Shown one piece after another: positions 8,052 through 18,303 of a DNA stretch of 48,348 bases; within the stretch, counting starts at the first letter, position 1, and each line of letters begins with the position of its first letter. The notes under the pieces are model-generated. The model was not told the origin of the DNA and ran no database searches. It worked only from the letters and a program-made list of their open reading frames with translations. This stretch comes from Zooshikella harenae. Its GTDB lineage: Bacteria > Pseudomonadota > Gammaproteobacteria > Pseudomonadales > Zooshikellaceae. A program made the translations under genes and the position numbers. Location of the stretch: NCBI RefSeq assembly GCF_018837975.1, contig NZ_JAGSOY010000038.1:1-48348 (forward strand), given 5' to 3'.

Positions 8052-9254
8052 TCAATACGCTGACCTGACACACCTTACATAATTATAGACTCGCTGTAAG
8101 TCGCCCTGTGGCCCAAAGTAGCGCGGATAATTATTAGCATTTCCTGACTTAGGATCACTTCGCTGCGCCCCTGCACCATGGACATCCATAATACGACCAT
8201 GCATACGGCCTAATGCAGCACCAAAGGCTATATACACAGCAGAATCATACAAATTTCTACCATCCAAATGGGTTGTACTTGTCCAATAATAAGGAAACTG
8301 ATTTTTTTCCCTGGATGCATTCAATTTGGAGACTTTGAAAACAGAATTAATCGCTGCAGAGCCATGTGTTTGAGGTGATTTCGAATAATCAACAATACTT
8401 TGCAATTCCTTTGCATTGGGTAATCGCCAATCATCATAACCTGCTAACTTTAAATTTTCAGCGTACTGCAACCCCTGACCCCACGCCATACCACGTCTAC
8501 TGTCGTCTTTTTGCCACATCAACCCAGTAGCAACATCTGTTACGGTTCCATCTTTATTATCAACAAAGTTGTTTTTACCATATGCTTTATTTCCGCGCAC
8601 AAAGCGGAAATACATTTTATTTGCCTGCCGCCGTCGAGGGTGAAATTTAGGATACCCTTTTATCCTACCATCGACAAAATTAACACCGAACACAGTTTCG
8701 TCATTACCCATCGTCCTAGCCACGTACTCAGTGGAACTCCAGGTTTGTGCATCAATTTCACGCTCCCCCCTACGGCTATTACCCAGAGGCTGATTGAAAT
8801 AACGAGTATCGATAAAAGGCTTAATGGCTCTTTGCCCTCTTACACTGCCAGTAAACTGAATTAAAGAATACAATTCTTTAATTGTAGGTACTCGCCAATC
8901 AGAATATCCACCTAACTTTAGTTTTTTAGCATACTTAAAAGCGTCACTAAATATTATTTTTTCCCCCATATTTTTTTGCCACATAAGCCCCGTCACATTA
9001 TCAGTTATAGTACCATCTCCGTTATCAGTGTAGTTAGGTGTATTAATCTGATAATGAGCATCCTGACCATAAAATGCTTCACCTGATTTAGGCTTGGATA
9101 TCATCGCATGATTGTTATAAAAATCTGTCACTCCACTGTCCACAATGGCATATGGAGGCTTAGCCGAAAGCGCATTATTTTCACCATAAACAAACATTGA
9201 AGCACTAAAGGCTAAAACACTGACCAATGTGTTTTTTATAGCATTTAATTCCAT
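8052..9254 (-). CDS. Exported protein with two DUF1566 (Lcl C-terminal-type) domains
   Basis: A 400-residue protein with an N-terminal signal peptide and two tandem copies of the same domain. Each copy opens with a D-x-DGT-x-TD-x-x-TGLMWQK strip (about residues 76-95 and 231-250), followed by a G-GY-DWR-PT/N-KEL strip and a WSST/WTST strip. These are hallmarks of DUF1566, found in secreted or surface proteins of many marine bacteria, often as bacterial lectin-like folds. No enzymatic residue set is apparent, so adhesion or ligand binding is a guess. GGGGA five bases before the ATG supports the start. Confidence 0.85.
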   Translation of the reverse strand: MELNAIKNTLVSVLAFSASMFVYGENNALSAKPPYAIVDSGVTDFYNNHAMISKPKSGEAFYGQDAHYQINTPNYTDNGDGTITDNVTGLMWQKNMGEKIIFSDAFKYAKKLKLGGYSDWRVPTIKELYSLIQFTGSVRGQRAIKPFIDTRYFNQPLGNSRRGEREIDAQTWSSTEYVARTMGNDETVFGVNFVDGRIKGYPKFHPRRRQANKMYFRFVRGNKAYGKNNFVDNKDGTVTDVATGLMWQKDDSRRGMAWGQGLQYAENLKLAGYDDWRLPNAKELQSIVDYSKSPQTHGSAAINSVFKVSKLNASREKNQFPYYWTSTTHLDGRNLYDSAVYIAFGAALGRMHGRIMDVHGAGAQRSDPKSGNANNYPRYFGPQGDLQRVYNYVRCVRSAY

Positions 9255-9639
9255 TTAATCCCCACTATAACACCCGTGATAATAAGCTTAATAATATTTC
9301 CCAAACTAACTTAAATACTGTTAACAACTAACAATAAATTCATTACATATTGAAGAGTAATAATTGCCTCTTGGCTTTTTTATAATAGTCTACTCAGCTT
9401 TCCTATAATTGGAATCGTTCCCTGAAAGCTTAACTACTAAGCGCTGATAACAAGTTATCTAATGCATACTTGAAGGTATTTATACGACTTTAAAGTCAAA
9501 ACATATGAAATAAGCATTTTATGCTGACGATAAGACTCGACAGCATTAGAAAAATTTCTAAGAAAAAAATATCAGAAATAACCTACATAAATATTGTGTA
9601 TCATAGGCAGGCAATAAGAATAAATAATATTAATACTTT
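9255..9639. other. Intergenic region between the DUF1566 gene and ycgN
   Basis: AT-rich, with no gene on either strand. It should contain the promoter of the DUF1566 gene and the end of the dnaX-to-ycgN transcript. No clear terminator hairpin was found. Confidence 0.4.
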
Positions 9640-10089
9640 CTATTCGACCCAATGAATTAAGTAATCTTGCCAGTCTTCTTCAGGAATTTGTGTTTCACAA
9701 AGCGTTTTCCCTTTAACAGAAACACCTTCTTCATGAATACTTTCAGCGCGCCCTGTCACTAATGGGTGCCAGGCAGGTAAAGGTTTGCCCTCTGCGAGTA
9801 AGCGATAGGCACAGGTGGGTGGCAACCAGTGAAACTCAGCGATGTACTCTGGCGAGAGTACTGTACACTCAGGAATATGATGAGTACGCTGTTCGTACTT
9901 CTGACAACGACAACTATCGTCATCCAAAAGTCGACAAGCAATTTGTGTGTAATACACTTGCCCATCATCTTCGTCTTCAAGCTTGTGTAAACAGCATAGA
10001 CCACAGCCGTCACATACAGATTCCCATTCTTCTTTGGAAAACTGTTTTAATGATTTCTGTTGCCAGAATGGAATCATTACATCAGTCAT
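9640..10089 (-). CDS. ycgN: YcgN family cysteine-cluster protein (UPF0260)
   Basis: A 149-residue cytoplasmic protein with the family's cysteine pattern. Cys26, Cys29, Cys32 and Cys33 (CDGCGLCC) lie near the N-terminus, followed by IACRLLDDDSCRC and HIPECTVL, then WLPPTCAYR. This suggests metal, probably iron-sulfur or zinc, coordination as in related cysteine-cluster proteins. The biochemical role is unknown. It is the last gene of the minus-strand run beginning at dnaX and follows ycgL by nine bases. Length is normal for the family. Confidence 0.9.
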   Translation of the reverse strand: MTDVMIPFWQQKSLKQFSKEEWESVCDGCGLCCLHKLEDEDDGQVYYTQIACRLLDDDSCRCQKYEQRTHHIPECTVLSPEYIAEFHWLPPTCAYRLLAEGKPLPAWHPLVTGRAESIHEEGVSVKGKTLCETQIPEEDWQDYLIHWVE

Positions 10090-10098
10090 TATTTATAT

Positions 10099-10401
10099 TT
10101 ATTCCGGATCATTAAAACACAGAAATTCATCAGGTAACGTCACTAAATACTCATCTTTTGGAGGCGGCATTTGTAGATAAAAGCCTTGTTCAGTAAGTGC
10201 TTCTAGTACTTGACCTACACTAACGCGAGCAAGTTTTTTACCTGAATGCAATAACAGCGTCATCACAGGCTCAGGATCCCCAAAAATGGTTAATAGCGAC
10301 TCAGGAATTTTTGTTAATCCATCCTGTTTTTTAACATAAAGATAGGTTTCATCTTTGCGACGACTTTTGTAAACAGCAACAATGACTTTATCCACTATCA
10401 C
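10099..10401 (-). CDS. ycgL: YcgL domain protein
   Basis: A 100-residue protein of the small conserved gammaproteobacterial YcgL family (VAVYKSRRKDETYLYV near the N-terminus, PEPVMTLLL in the middle, GFYLQMPPP near the C-terminus). Structures of this family show a small alpha/beta fold and the function is unknown. The start is GTG at 10401, overlapping the rnd stop by four bases (GTGA), which implies translational coupling. The usual family start is three or four residues further in, but no better initiation codon is seen there. Confidence 0.88.
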   Translation of the reverse strand: MIVDKVIVAVYKSRRKDETYLYVKKQDGLTKIPESLLTIFGDPEPVMTLLLHSGKKLARVSVGQVLEALTEQGFYLQMPPPKDEYLVTLPDEFLCFNDPE

Positions 10402-11543
10402 GACTCTAAACCTTGTTTAATCTCATTTAAATATGCCACCAGTTCCTGGCCAAAACAATGATATCGCCAATTTTCGAAATCCATTGACCAACGAAAGTCA
10501 TCATCATACAACCCAGAACAAATTAAAGCTTGAAAGGCTTTTTTGGGCATTAACACTTCTACAGGAATCTGCAGAACTTCCGCTTTAGTGGCTAACCACA
10601 GCTTACCTTTCTTAACATAACGCTTACTTGAAGGGGGAAGTGGTTTAGGGAGACGGTCAGGTAAATTTTTTTCAGGCTTAGTCAGTCCCTGCTTAACACA
10701 ACTTAAAATAGCATCGCCATCTCGCTTAATAACACTCGCCTTGATGCCTTTAAATGTTGCCAGTTGCGCTTTATAGCGAGGCTTCCGACGGGCAATTAGC
10801 CATAACAGCTGATCACTTAACAAATGGTTTCGCGGAATGTCACGAACTAATAGTTGCTGCTCACGCCAGGCTGCTAGCAGTTGCAATATTGCTAACTCTC
10901 GAGGGTACAAACGCCAAGCCTGTTTTACCTGACGGTAATATTCTGTAACTGCTGTCACTACCTGATATTCGGCACAAAGTGCGGTGCCATCATCCAAAAC
11001 CCACTGCGTACGACCTAGTACATCTAACTGTTTACACAAAGCATAATATAACTGGTGTAAATACCATACATCATCTATCGCATATTGTTGTTGCGCAGGT
11101 GTAAGCGGACGCTCCTGCCAATCTGACCGGGTTTCCGCTTTACCCAACGACATGCCTAGCATCTCTGCTACCAATCGCTGATACCCCACACTATGACCAA
11201 GTCCGACAAGCGCTGCCGCTAACTGCGTATCAAAAAGGGGTTGAGGTAGCTGCTGTACCGTGCGCTGTAACAATTGCAGATCTTCAGAGCACGCATGTAA
11301 TACTTTAATAATGCGAGGCTCGACCAAAAGCGCACCTAAAGGGGTTAAATCAGAAATAGCAATGGGATCAAGTAAGTATACTTTCTGTCCATCACATAAC
11401 TGGATAAGACAAGGCTGAGCAAAAAAAGTATGACTTCGCTCAAATTCAGTATCCAGCGCAATGACGTCAGCCGCTAAACAGTCAGCGACCATAGCCGCCA
11501 ACGCTGCAGGCGTATCAACCCAATGTACTGGGCAGTTTGTCAT
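10398..11543 (-). CDS. rnd: Ribonuclease D
   Basis: A 381-residue 3'-5' exoribonuclease that trims tRNA and other stable RNA 3' ends. DEDD active-site motifs are visible: DTEFER (about 31-36), [10 protein letters not shown] (about 84-93) and [13 protein letters not shown] (about 154-166). A C-terminal HRDC domain follows, including [25 protein letters not shown]. The start codon overlaps the recR stop (ATGA), and the stop overlaps ycgL. The fusion of rnd into the dnaX-recR transcript couples DNA repair and RNA turnover genes only by position. Confidence 0.95.
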   Translation of the reverse strand: MTNCPVHWVDTPAALAAMVADCLAADVIALDTEFERSHTFFAQPCLIQLCDGQKVYLLDPIAISDLTPLGALLVEPRIIKVLHACSEDLQLLQRTVQQLPQPLFDTQLAAALVGLGHSVGYQRLVAEMLGMSLGKAETRSDWQERPLTPAQQQYAIDDVWYLHQLYYALCKQLDVLGRTQWVLDDGTALCAEYQVVTAVTEYYRQVKQAWRLYPRELAILQLLAAWREQQLLVRDIPRNHLLSDQLLWLIARRKPRYKAQLATFKGIKASVIKRDGDAILSCVKQGLTKPEKNLPDRLPKPLPPSSKRYVKKGKLWLATKAEVLQIPVEVLMPKKAFQALICSGLYDDDFRWSMDFENWRYHCFGQELVAYLNEIKQGLES

Positions 11544-12148
11544 TCACCCAGTCCCATTTGTTTTCGTCCCGCAAAAGCATGAAGTAATGTGCCACCATCA
11601 ACGTATTCAAGTTCACCACCCATTGGAACACCATGTGCAATTCGAGTCACTTTAATGCCCAATGACATAGCCTGTTGAGCAATAAAGTGAGCAGTTGCTT
11701 CGCCTTCAACCGTTGGATTGGTGGCTAATATCATTTCCCCAACAGCCCGTTGTTGAAGCTGAGTTAATAAGTCATCAACACCAATTTCTTCAGGGCCAAT
11801 CCCATCAATGGGGGAAAGGTGTCCCTGAAGAATAAAATAATGGCCTCGATATCCCCCTGCCTGTTCAATCGCTAGCATATCTGCAGGACTTTCAACGACA
11901 CATAATATGCTTTCATCACGTTTGGGATCAGCGCAAATTGAGCAGTAGTCTAGCTCTGTCAGGGTTCGGCATGAACGACAGTGACCCACTTCACTCAATG
12001 CAGTGGCCAAACTGGCCACAATTCTTTCTGCACCTTTACGATCACGTTCCAGTAGATGAAGTGCCATACGCTGCGCTGATTTTGGCCCAATACCAGGCAA
12101 GCACTGTAATGCATCAATTAATTGTTTAATCAGGGGACTAAAAGCCAT
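11540..12148 (-). CDS. recR: Recombination mediator RecR
   Basis: A 202-residue protein of the RecFOR gap-repair pathway, which helps load RecA on SSB-coated DNA. The N-terminal helix-hairpin-helix ([20 protein letters not shown], about 14-33) is followed by a four-Cys zinc finger ([16 protein letters not shown], about 57-72) and the Toprim domain ([15 protein letters not shown], about 81-95). The order dnaX-ybaB-recR is standard in bacteria. GGAA lies about seven bases before the ATG. Confidence 0.97.
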   Translation of the reverse strand: MAFSPLIKQLIDALQCLPGIGPKSAQRMALHLLERDRKGAERIVASLATALSEVGHCRSCRTLTELDYCSICADPKRDESILCVVESPADMLAIEQAGGYRGHYFILQGHLSPIDGIGPEEIGVDDLLTQLQQRAVGEMILATNPTVEGEATAHFIAQQAMSLGIKVTRIAHGVPMGGELEYVDGGTLLHAFAGRKQMGLGE

Positions 12149-12191
12149 TTTTTAATTCCAAAAGCTAAAAGCAAATCGCCAGTAACACTCA

Positions 12192-12533
12192 TTAAAAAGG
12201 CTTAAAGCCACCGGGAATATTCAGCCCAAGTCCATCGGTTAAACTACCCATGCGTTTTTGACTTTCTGCTTCCACTTTGCGAACGGCATCGTTTACTGCT
12301 GCGGCAATAAGATCCTCAAGCATTTCCTTTTCTTCTTTAAGTAAACTTGGGTCTATTGTTACTCGGCGCACATCATAACGACCATTCATAACCACAGCGA
12401 CCATACCAGCACCAGACTCACCTTTTATCTCCAAGTGCTCCAGCTCTTGCTGGTTTTTTTTCATCTGCTCTTGCAATTTTTCCTGAGCCTGTTGTAACTG
12501 GCCCATTAGATTATCCATACCACCTTTAAACAT
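12192..12533 (-). CDS. ybaB: YbaB/EbfC nucleoid-associated protein
   Basis: A 113-residue DNA-binding protein that forms a tweezer-like dimer. It shows the family opening [21 protein letters not shown], a glutamine/lysine-rich helix, then [21 protein letters not shown] and a C-terminal [11 protein letters not shown]. It lies between dnaX and recR as in most gammaproteobacteria. GAGGT lies five bases before the ATG. Confidence 0.95.
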   Translation of the reverse strand: MFKGGMDNLMGQLQQAQEKLQEQMKKNQQELEHLEIKGESGAGMVAVVMNGRYDVRRVTIDPSLLKEEKEMLEDLIAAAVNDAVRKVEAESQKRMGSLTDGLGLNIPGGFKPF

Positions 12534-12565
12534 ACGTACCTCAATAAACGGGTTATGGTAAGTAT

Positions 12566-14578
12566 TTAATTCTTCTCATCTATCGGGGTGATCGATTGTT
12601 CCACGATTGTAGCAGAAAACTGTGCTAACAACGCCTGGACAATATGATCATTTTCAATACTTTGTTTGGCCTCTGCCAGGCGCTTGGCTTTCTTTTCCTG
12701 CGCCCAGCGGGCAGGTGTCATTTCTGTCACTTCATCAGTTGAAATCTGTAAACGAACGGATTCACCAAACCACTTGCTGATAGCTTGCTCAATACGAGAC
12801 TGGTGAGTATCACTAAATAGCATGGACTGTTTTTCGTCTAACACCAATGTCCACAGATTTTGATCCATACTCATGAGCGCCATATGAGAACCTAAGGTTT
12901 GGGTCACACCACCCAGCCCTAACAGCCAAAAGAGTTCAGGCCATTGCTCAGGTGACATGCTCGAAAGTGCTCTGGCCACACTCGTATTGATCTGAATTTC
13001 ACTGACGTGCTGCGCTACTGTCTGGGCAACTTGTTTATTTAACTCAGATCTACCTGATTCTCCAGCACTGAGCTTATCTACAGGTTGCTGTAAAGGATTA
13101 GGTTGAAAAGATGTTTGTTCTGAAGATTCACCTAATGGTGGCGCACTGGCTTCAATATCATGCAGACCCACCTGTTGAGTCGTTGCCGTCTCTGTAGCCG
13201 TTGCAGCACGAACCTGTAACCTACTATTATTCTGAGAAGCATCTCGATTTTCTGATGCATTAACGTTATCAAGAGGATTGAAAGTACCTTCTGGTGCTGG
13301 TGAAGCCTCTGGTTGTTCAACCAGATGACTTCTCAGTGATGACTTTGGGGGCAGCGGTATCTCCGCAGTAGGGGAATCCTGCTGTACATCATCAACGAGT
13401 GATGTGGCTGAAACCTCCATTGATGCGACATGAGCGTCTGCTGTTTGCCCATCCGAGGTCTTCACTAATGCCTGTTGAGGCGGTCCTTCTACAGGTGTTG
13501 GACGGAATGCCAGCATACGGAGCATGACCATTTCAAACCCTCCTCGAGGATCAGGGGCTAATGGTAAGTCACGCCGTCCTAGGAGGCCAATTTGATAATA
13601 AAGCTGAACATCTTCAGCAGTCATTTTTGCTGCTAATGCTAATAACCGCTGTTGATCACCTTGACTATTATCTACCGCATCCGGAACCATTTGCGCTAAA
13701 GCAATACGATGCAAAACAGACAATAAATCCGCTAGTACACTTGTGTAGTCAGGTGCAAATTCAGCAAGATGCGCAATAGTATTCAACAGTTGTTGTATAT
13801 TGCCTTCGGCAAGCGCTTCCACAACATGAAAAACCTGGTGAGGATCAATCGTCCCTAACATAGTAGCAACTTCTGACTCGCGAACTTCGCCACTACCAAA
13901 TGCGATGGCCTGATCAGTTAAGCTAAGCGCATCCCGCATACTACCATCTGCCGCCCGAGCCAACTGCCAAAGCGCCGATATATCAAAACTCACATTTTCT
14001 TCAGCCAGAATAAACTGTAAATGGCCCACAATTCGCTCAGGCGACATATTTTTCAGCGCAAACTGCAAACAACGAGAAAGTATAGTGACAGGTAATTTTT
14101 GGGGATCTGTTGTTGCCAGTAAAAACTTAACATGAGGCGGTGGTTCCTCTAAAGTTTTCAGTAACGCATTAAAACTATGGGCAGACAGCATGTGAACTTC
14201 GTCTATCAAATAGACTTTGTAGCGGCCACGGGTGGGGGCATATTGAACATTTTCCAACAGTTCACGGGTATCTTCGACTTTGGTCCGCGATGCTGCATCC
14301 ACTTCAATTAAATCAACAAAACGGCCCTCATCAATTTCACGACAGGCGTCGCATTGCCCACAGGGTTCAGAACTAACGCCTTGTTCACAGTTCAAGCTTT
14401 TAGCGAGGATACGGGCAATCGAAGTCTTTCCTACCCCTCGCGTACCTGTAAACAAATAGGCATGGTGTAAGCGATCATGGTCTAGCGCATTGACCAGTGC
14501 CTTAAGCACATGCAATTGCCCTACAAGTTGTTTAAATGTGCGTGGTCGCCACTTACGTGCCAGTACCTGATAACTCAT
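12566..14578 (-). CDS. dnaX: DNA polymerase III subunits gamma and tau
   Basis: A 670-residue clamp-loader ATPase. Walker [10 protein letters not shown] lies near residues 45-53, a zinc module (CEQG...CGQCDAC, about 64-82) follows, then Walker [10 protein letters not shown] (about 124-132) and ILSRC (about 165-169). Residues 375-545 are a low-complexity linker rich in Glu, Ser, Ala and Gln. The C-terminal 125 residues hold the tau-specific part that binds the polymerase. I found no A-AAA-AAG slippery site like that of E. coli, so a short gamma form by frameshifting is not evident. The gene heads the operon running to ycgN. Confidence 0.97.
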   Translation of the reverse strand: MSYQVLARKWRPRTFKQLVGQLHVLKALVNALDHDRLHHAYLFTGTRGVGKTSIARILAKSLNCEQGVSSEPCGQCDACREIDEGRFVDLIEVDAASRTKVEDTRELLENVQYAPTRGRYKVYLIDEVHMLSAHSFNALLKTLEEPPPHVKFLLATTDPQKLPVTILSRCLQFALKNMSPERIVGHLQFILAEENVSFDISALWQLARAADGSMRDALSLTDQAIAFGSGEVRESEVATMLGTIDPHQVFHVVEALAEGNIQQLLNTIAHLAEFAPDYTSVLADLLSVLHRIALAQMVPDAVDNSQGDQQRLLALAAKMTAEDVQLYYQIGLLGRRDLPLAPDPRGGFEMVMLRMLAFRPTPVEGPPQQALVKTSDGQTADAHVASMEVSATSLVDDVQQDSPTAEIPLPPKSSLRSHLVEQPEASPAPEGTFNPLDNVNASENRDASQNNSRLQVRAATATETATTQQVGLHDIEASAPPLGESSEQTSFQPNPLQQPVDKLSAGESGRSELNKQVAQTVAQHVSEIQINTSVARALSSMSPEQWPELFWLLGLGGVTQTLGSHMALMSMDQNLWTLVLDEKQSMLFSDTHQSRIEQAISKWFGESVRLQISTDEVTEMTPARWAQEKKAKRLAEAKQSIENDHIVQALLAQFSATIVEQSITPIDEKN

Positions 14579-14949
14579 GCAAAGATTTTTCCGCTGTGCA
14601 CTTCTTGAATTGAATAGAGGCTATTTAAGCCAAACCCAGTATGTTAGCTGAGAACCCTTGTAATTGCACCCTCTCCCAGGTAAACACTTGACTAAATTCA
14701 AGCGTAGACACTACGCAAATAATCTCAGCCATTCACTAAAACTTTTTTACCTTTCCACACCCAAAGTGACAAATGCAACACATGAAACATCACTCTTAAC
14801 AAGGATAACTTGTCAGAACTTAAGAACCCTGATTTAATTAGCGATCATTAAATGCTGCTTATAGCAACAATTTTTTGTGACATCATTTAGTACCTAAATG
14901 TAATGGTGTCACCAATGTAATGCTTAGACCAGTAAGTAACATCAAGAGT
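14579..14949. other. Intergenic region upstream of dnaX
   Basis: The region holds the divergent promoters of dnaX and of the structured leader that follows. I searched both strands for a 4.5S RNA core (GGTCAGGTCCGGAAGGAAGCAG type), often found here, and did not see it. No gene is apparent. Confidence 0.4.
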
Positions 14950-15057
14950 AGGACTGACGTCCTCGCCAACCTGCTATTCCTAGGCAAGGTGGATTCCGTA
15001 ATGCGGAGATGTGGCCCTTAGGCAATTAAAATAGGCCCCTTAATCAGCGTCAGTTCT
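14950..15057 (+). ncRNA. Candidate structured cis-regulatory RNA ahead of an orphan gene
   Basis: AGGACTGACG (14950-14959) pairs over its full 10 bases (one G-T wobble) with CGTCAGTTCT (15048-15057), closing a domain of about 108 nt. Inside are TCCG/CGGA (14995-14998 with 15004-15007), an ACCTGC/GCAAGGT arm, and two near-identical GGCCC(C)TTA strings (about 15013 and 15034). The 5' strand of the closing stem can instead form a local GGAC-TGAC-GTCC hairpin, giving two exclusive states. The ribosome site (TAGGAG) of the next gene follows 10 bases later. I cannot match it to a known riboswitch class. Confidence 0.4.
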
Positions 15058-15078
15058 CTAATAGGCTAGGAGAACACC

Positions 15079-15435
15079 ATGCAGTGTGATTTTGTGGTAA
15101 GCCAGTACGCACCACATCCCAAAAAGACGACACCTGTCCTAACACTTCGCGATCAAGCGTCGATGAACTGGTTTATCCATCACCAGCATTATGATTGCTC
15201 ATTGTTTGTCTGGATTTCCCAAGCCTGGCTTAAACAACCCCAAAAATTTAGTCTCCCTCGCTATCAAGTATTTGTAGAATTTCGTGATAGCAATCGCTGT
15301 TGCCGTTATCATGAGTTCACCTTTTCCAAACTTGAAGAAGCGTTACAGTTTATCCATGGTCCATTAGCCCATCGTCGCCTGATAAATATTTCCCCCCATA
15401 TGACACGGCTGTATCCTGTTAAGAAAGATAATTAA
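15079..15435 (+). CDS. Hypothetical protein with structured leader
   Basis: A 118-residue protein that I do not recognise. It is rich in aromatic residues, His and Cys (INWFIHHQHYDCSLFVWIS-like stretch around residues 30-48, NRCCRYHEF around 74-82). There is no signal peptide and no transmembrane helix. A strong ribosome site (TAGGAG, seven bases before ATG) and a foldable leader support real expression. It stands alone between dnaX and marC, which face away and towards it respectively. The Cys/His content could bind metal, but the spacing fits no motif I know. Confidence 0.65.
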   Translation: MQCDFVVSQYAPHPKKTTPVLTLRDQASMNWFIHHQHYDCSLFVWISQAWLKQPQKFSLPRYQVFVEFRDSNRCCRYHEFTFSKLEEALQFIHGPLAHRRLINISPHMTRLYPVKKDN

Positions 15436-15544
15436 TACACCTAGCAGCTTCGTATCATTCATTGAATTGATATGTAAATAAAGGGGTTGGAATATCCGGA
15501 CTGACCAACATTTCAGCGGATTAAGATGAGAAGAAGGATTGTTT

Positions 15545-15573
15545 GTGGGCTCATCTCAATGGAAATAGCCCAC
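15545..15573. terminator. Possible bidirectional terminator between convergent genes
   Basis: GTGGGCT (15545-15551) pairs with AGCCCAC (15567-15573) around a 15-base loop. It lies between the ends of the orphan gene and marC. T-runs are weak on both sides, so the call is tentative. Confidence 0.35.
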
Positions 15574-15609
15574 TCTTTCAAATATGGGAAAGCCTTTATG
15601 GTGAAAACA

Positions 15610-16287
15610 TTAAGCTTGTGGGTTAATCATTAGGATTGATTGTAAAATGGGTTTAAGTCCACCAAAGAAAAACTCTACGGCAATCACCATCACTATCAAT
15701 CCCATAATACGCATTAAAACCTTATTTCCACTTTCCCCTAAGCACTTCATGATAGGTTTAGCAAATAATAAGAAGATATAGGTAACCCCACATACTCCCA
15801 TAATGCTTAAAAATAAAATACTATAATACAACATGTGATTACTTTGGCTCATTAAAATAATCACCGTAGCAATTGCACCAGGCCCCGAAATCAATGGAAT
15901 CGCCAAAGGAGTAATTGCTAAGTCGTTCGTATACTCTTCAGTATCTTCAAGGCTACGCTTATCAAACTTGGTGCGACTAAGCCGAGCTTGAACCATTTCA
16001 TAGCCCATCAAAAAAAACAGTACACCAGCCACAATTTTCAGGCTATCAACTGAAATTGAAAATACTTTAAAAATAAACTGCCCTGTTAACGCAAACAACA
16101 CTAATATCACCGCAGCAGTAATTGTGGCTTTTAAAGCTACATGACGAGCATCACTAGGCTCAAGATCATGAGTCATCGCTACAAAAATGGGCGTAATACT
16201 TAGCGGGTTTATCATAGTAAACAACGAGGTTATGCAAAGCAGCACAAACTCTAATAATTCATTATACGACAACTGATCCAATACCAT
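15610..16287 (-). CDS. MarC family integral membrane protein
   Basis: A 225-residue inner-membrane protein with about six hydrophobic helices. It carries the family segments INPLSITPIFVAMT (about 27-40), FFLMGYEMVQ (about 91-100) and ITPLAIPLISGPGAIATVI (about 126-144). The family (UPF0056) was once tied to multiple antibiotic resistance, a link later dropped; transport activity remains unproven. It is monocistronic, and the upstream region is nearly 1 kb long. Confidence 0.9.
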   Translation of the reverse strand: MVLDQLSYNELLEFVLLCITSLFTMINPLSITPIFVAMTHDLEPSDARHVALKATITAAVILVLFALTGQFIFKVFSISVDSLKIVAGVLFFLMGYEMVQARLSRTKFDKRSLEDTEEYTNDLAITPLAIPLISGPGAIATVIILMSQSNHMLYYSILFLSIMGVCGVTYIFLLFAKPIMKCLGESGNKVLMRIMGLIVMVIAVEFFFGGLKPILQSILMINPQA

Positions 16288-17216
16288 AGCTGAATACCTA
16301 AATACCCGGTTTACAGGTGACGCAAATACTTATATCCTGCTCCATGGGGAGTTAAACCACTCACTGTGAATGCAAGATAGCAAAACGCATTAATGTCTAT
16401 CGCACATGTTTATAAAGGTGTAATCCAAACACCCAGGTTGCTAAAGAGATCCTTTTGAATAAGCACTACGTATAAAAAAGGCTCAAAATTATGCTTCACA
16501 CTTTACATCGTAGTGACTTTATCTTGACTCATTGAGAAAAGACCTATGGCTCTCTGAGCGCAAAAAGCCTTCCAATGGATCGCTATAGCAATACAGAAAC
16601 TCGAAGAAACTATTTTTAAACAACAACCCCTTGCCTGGTTTTATCGCTGGCTAGTGATATTACGCCCTTGTGAATGAGTTATCCGGGCACACTACGCTTT
16701 ACCAGCTCGGAACACACCATGAGCAAAAAAACCAAGGGTTAGTTGCAGCCATTTAATATATGTATATATGAAATTGTTAAGTTAGATATTTTTGAGCACA
16801 AACCTGTGCTTTGGATTATTTTGGCGGCGCCATTATAGTCAAATCTTAGCCAATGAAAAGCTATCCTATGAGAGTTTAGTACAAGTACTTATTTAGCCCC
16901 ATTCAATTAATTAAACAATATTCAATACAAAGGTATATTCAATGTGATGATATCATCATAAGGTCAAGAATATTAGCACAGATACACAAATGGTTATGTA
17001 TGCTACTACAGGCTTTTTTCCTGTATAAAACCATTGACATCTGATGCACAAAATACCCCCACAGTTGATTACTCCCTCAACGGTCATTATTTAGGGTCTT
17101 GCCAAAAAAGCCTACTAAGCATAAAAGGCTTAACTCAAGAAGGTTATGGCAATATTCCCTGATGAATCCTTCTGAGGATATAGAATATAGGTTTGTAGTA
17201 CTTAGGAGTTATTGTT
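16288..17216. other. Long 0.9-kb intergenic region, mostly unexplained
   Basis: No standard gene is seen. Features: CACTACG and CGTAGTG (about 16463 and 16506), a 7-base inverted repeat; an ATG-less frame of about 40 codons around 16557-16678 ending RWLVILRPCE that looks like a gene fragment but is not identifiable; CAACCCCTTG and its near-complement around 16626 and 16728; and a small hairpin AGCACA/TGTGCT near 16797. AGGAG before 17217 serves rarD. It may be a scar of a lost gene. Confidence 0.4.
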
Positions 17217-18119
17217 ATGGCTGCATCACGCACAGGAACACTGTGTGCTATTAGTGCCTTTGTTTGGTGGGGACTCTCCCCTATTTACTTTAAGCAAATT
17301 GGACACGCATCTTCTTTTGAAATCATTAGCCACCGTGTGATTTGGTCAGTTCTTTTATTGACATTAGTATTGGTCATTCAAAAACAATTGCACACACTAA
17401 AAGAAATCATCAACGATCGTCGCAAGTTACTGCTATTAGTAGGCGGAGCCATACTCATAGGTGGGAACTGGCTAATATTTATTTGGGCTGTCACCAATGG
17501 ACAAATATTGGAAACGAGCTTAGGTTACTTCATTACCCCTTTGGTAACCGTGCTGTTTGGTTTTATGTTGTTTCGTGAACAGTTATCTCAAGCTCAGTGG
17601 ATTGCTGTGTCGATTGCTTGCTTAGGCGTTGTTATTGAACTTATTCAGTTAGGACGATTGCCCTGGATTGCCCTGATTCTTGCAACCTCATTTGCCTGCT
17701 ATGGCGCAATTCGTAAAAAGGCACAAGCACCCGCAGTTGCAGGCCTGGCAGTGGAAACCTTGGTATTACTGCCAGTTGCGTTGACTTACTGCCTATACTC
17801 CAACTACACCAGCCAAACAGTATTTACATCCTCATTTTACGATGGCTTTATGCTGAGCTTAGCAGGGGTGGTTACAACGATTCCCCTTTTATTATTTACC
17901 GCTGCAGCAACTCGGATTCCACTTAGTACATTGGGATTTATACAATATATCGGACCTACCTTTACCTTCTTTTTAGCGATTGTAATCTACCAGGAGCCTT
18001 TATCTCTCACACGCTTATTTTCATTCAGCCTGATCTGGTTTGCTTTGGCTTTGTTTACCCTCGATGGTTGGAACCGTTTACGTAAACAACGAAAAACATC
18101 TGCATCCTTGCCTGAGTAA
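17217..18119 (+). CDS. rarD: RarD-type EamA family transporter
   Basis: A 300-residue membrane protein with ten predicted helices in two EamA repeats. The start (GTLCAISAFVWWGLSPIYFKQ) is diagnostic of the RarD subgroup. FGFMLFREQLS and the closing IQYIGPTFTFFLAIVIYQEPL match the two repeat ends. The family exports or imports metabolites; the historical chloramphenicol-sensitive label is not a demonstrated function. AGGAG lies seven bases before ATG. Confidence 0.92.
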   Translation: MAASRTGTLCAISAFVWWGLSPIYFKQIGHASSFEIISHRVIWSVLLLTLVLVIQKQLHTLKEIINDRRKLLLLVGGAILIGGNWLIFIWAVTNGQILETSLGYFITPLVTVLFGFMLFREQLSQAQWIAVSIACLGVVIELIQLGRLPWIALILATSFACYGAIRKKAQAPAVAGLAVETLVLLPVALTYCLYSNYTSQTVFTSSFYDGFMLSLAGVVTTIPLLLFTAAATRIPLSTLGFIQYIGPTFTFFLAIVIYQEPLSLTRLFSFSLIWFALALFTLDGWNRLRKQRKTSASLPE

Positions 18120-18303
18120 GATTGCAGAATGATATGTAATCAATTAAAGTAATTATATAAGCACTTACGTAATTGCTTTAACATCATGAAGCATAGTCCC
18201 AAAAATGCGGATAAGCGAATGAAAAAGCTCGCAAACGTAACACGTTTTGTTTTGATAAGTACCAAGTAGTGAGCACATCAAAGAAGGGTTAAAGGTAAGT
18301 AAT

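Noticed and set aside
9762-10115. Plus-strand frames opposite ycgN and rnd
   Set aside because: They are shadows of well-recognised minus-strand genes, without ribosome sites or family resemblance.
12566-14578. Programmed frameshift for a short gamma form in dnaX
   Set aside because: No A-AAA-AAG or similar slippery heptamer was found on the coding strand.
14579-14949. 4.5S RNA next to dnaX
   Set aside because: The conserved core was not found on either strand.
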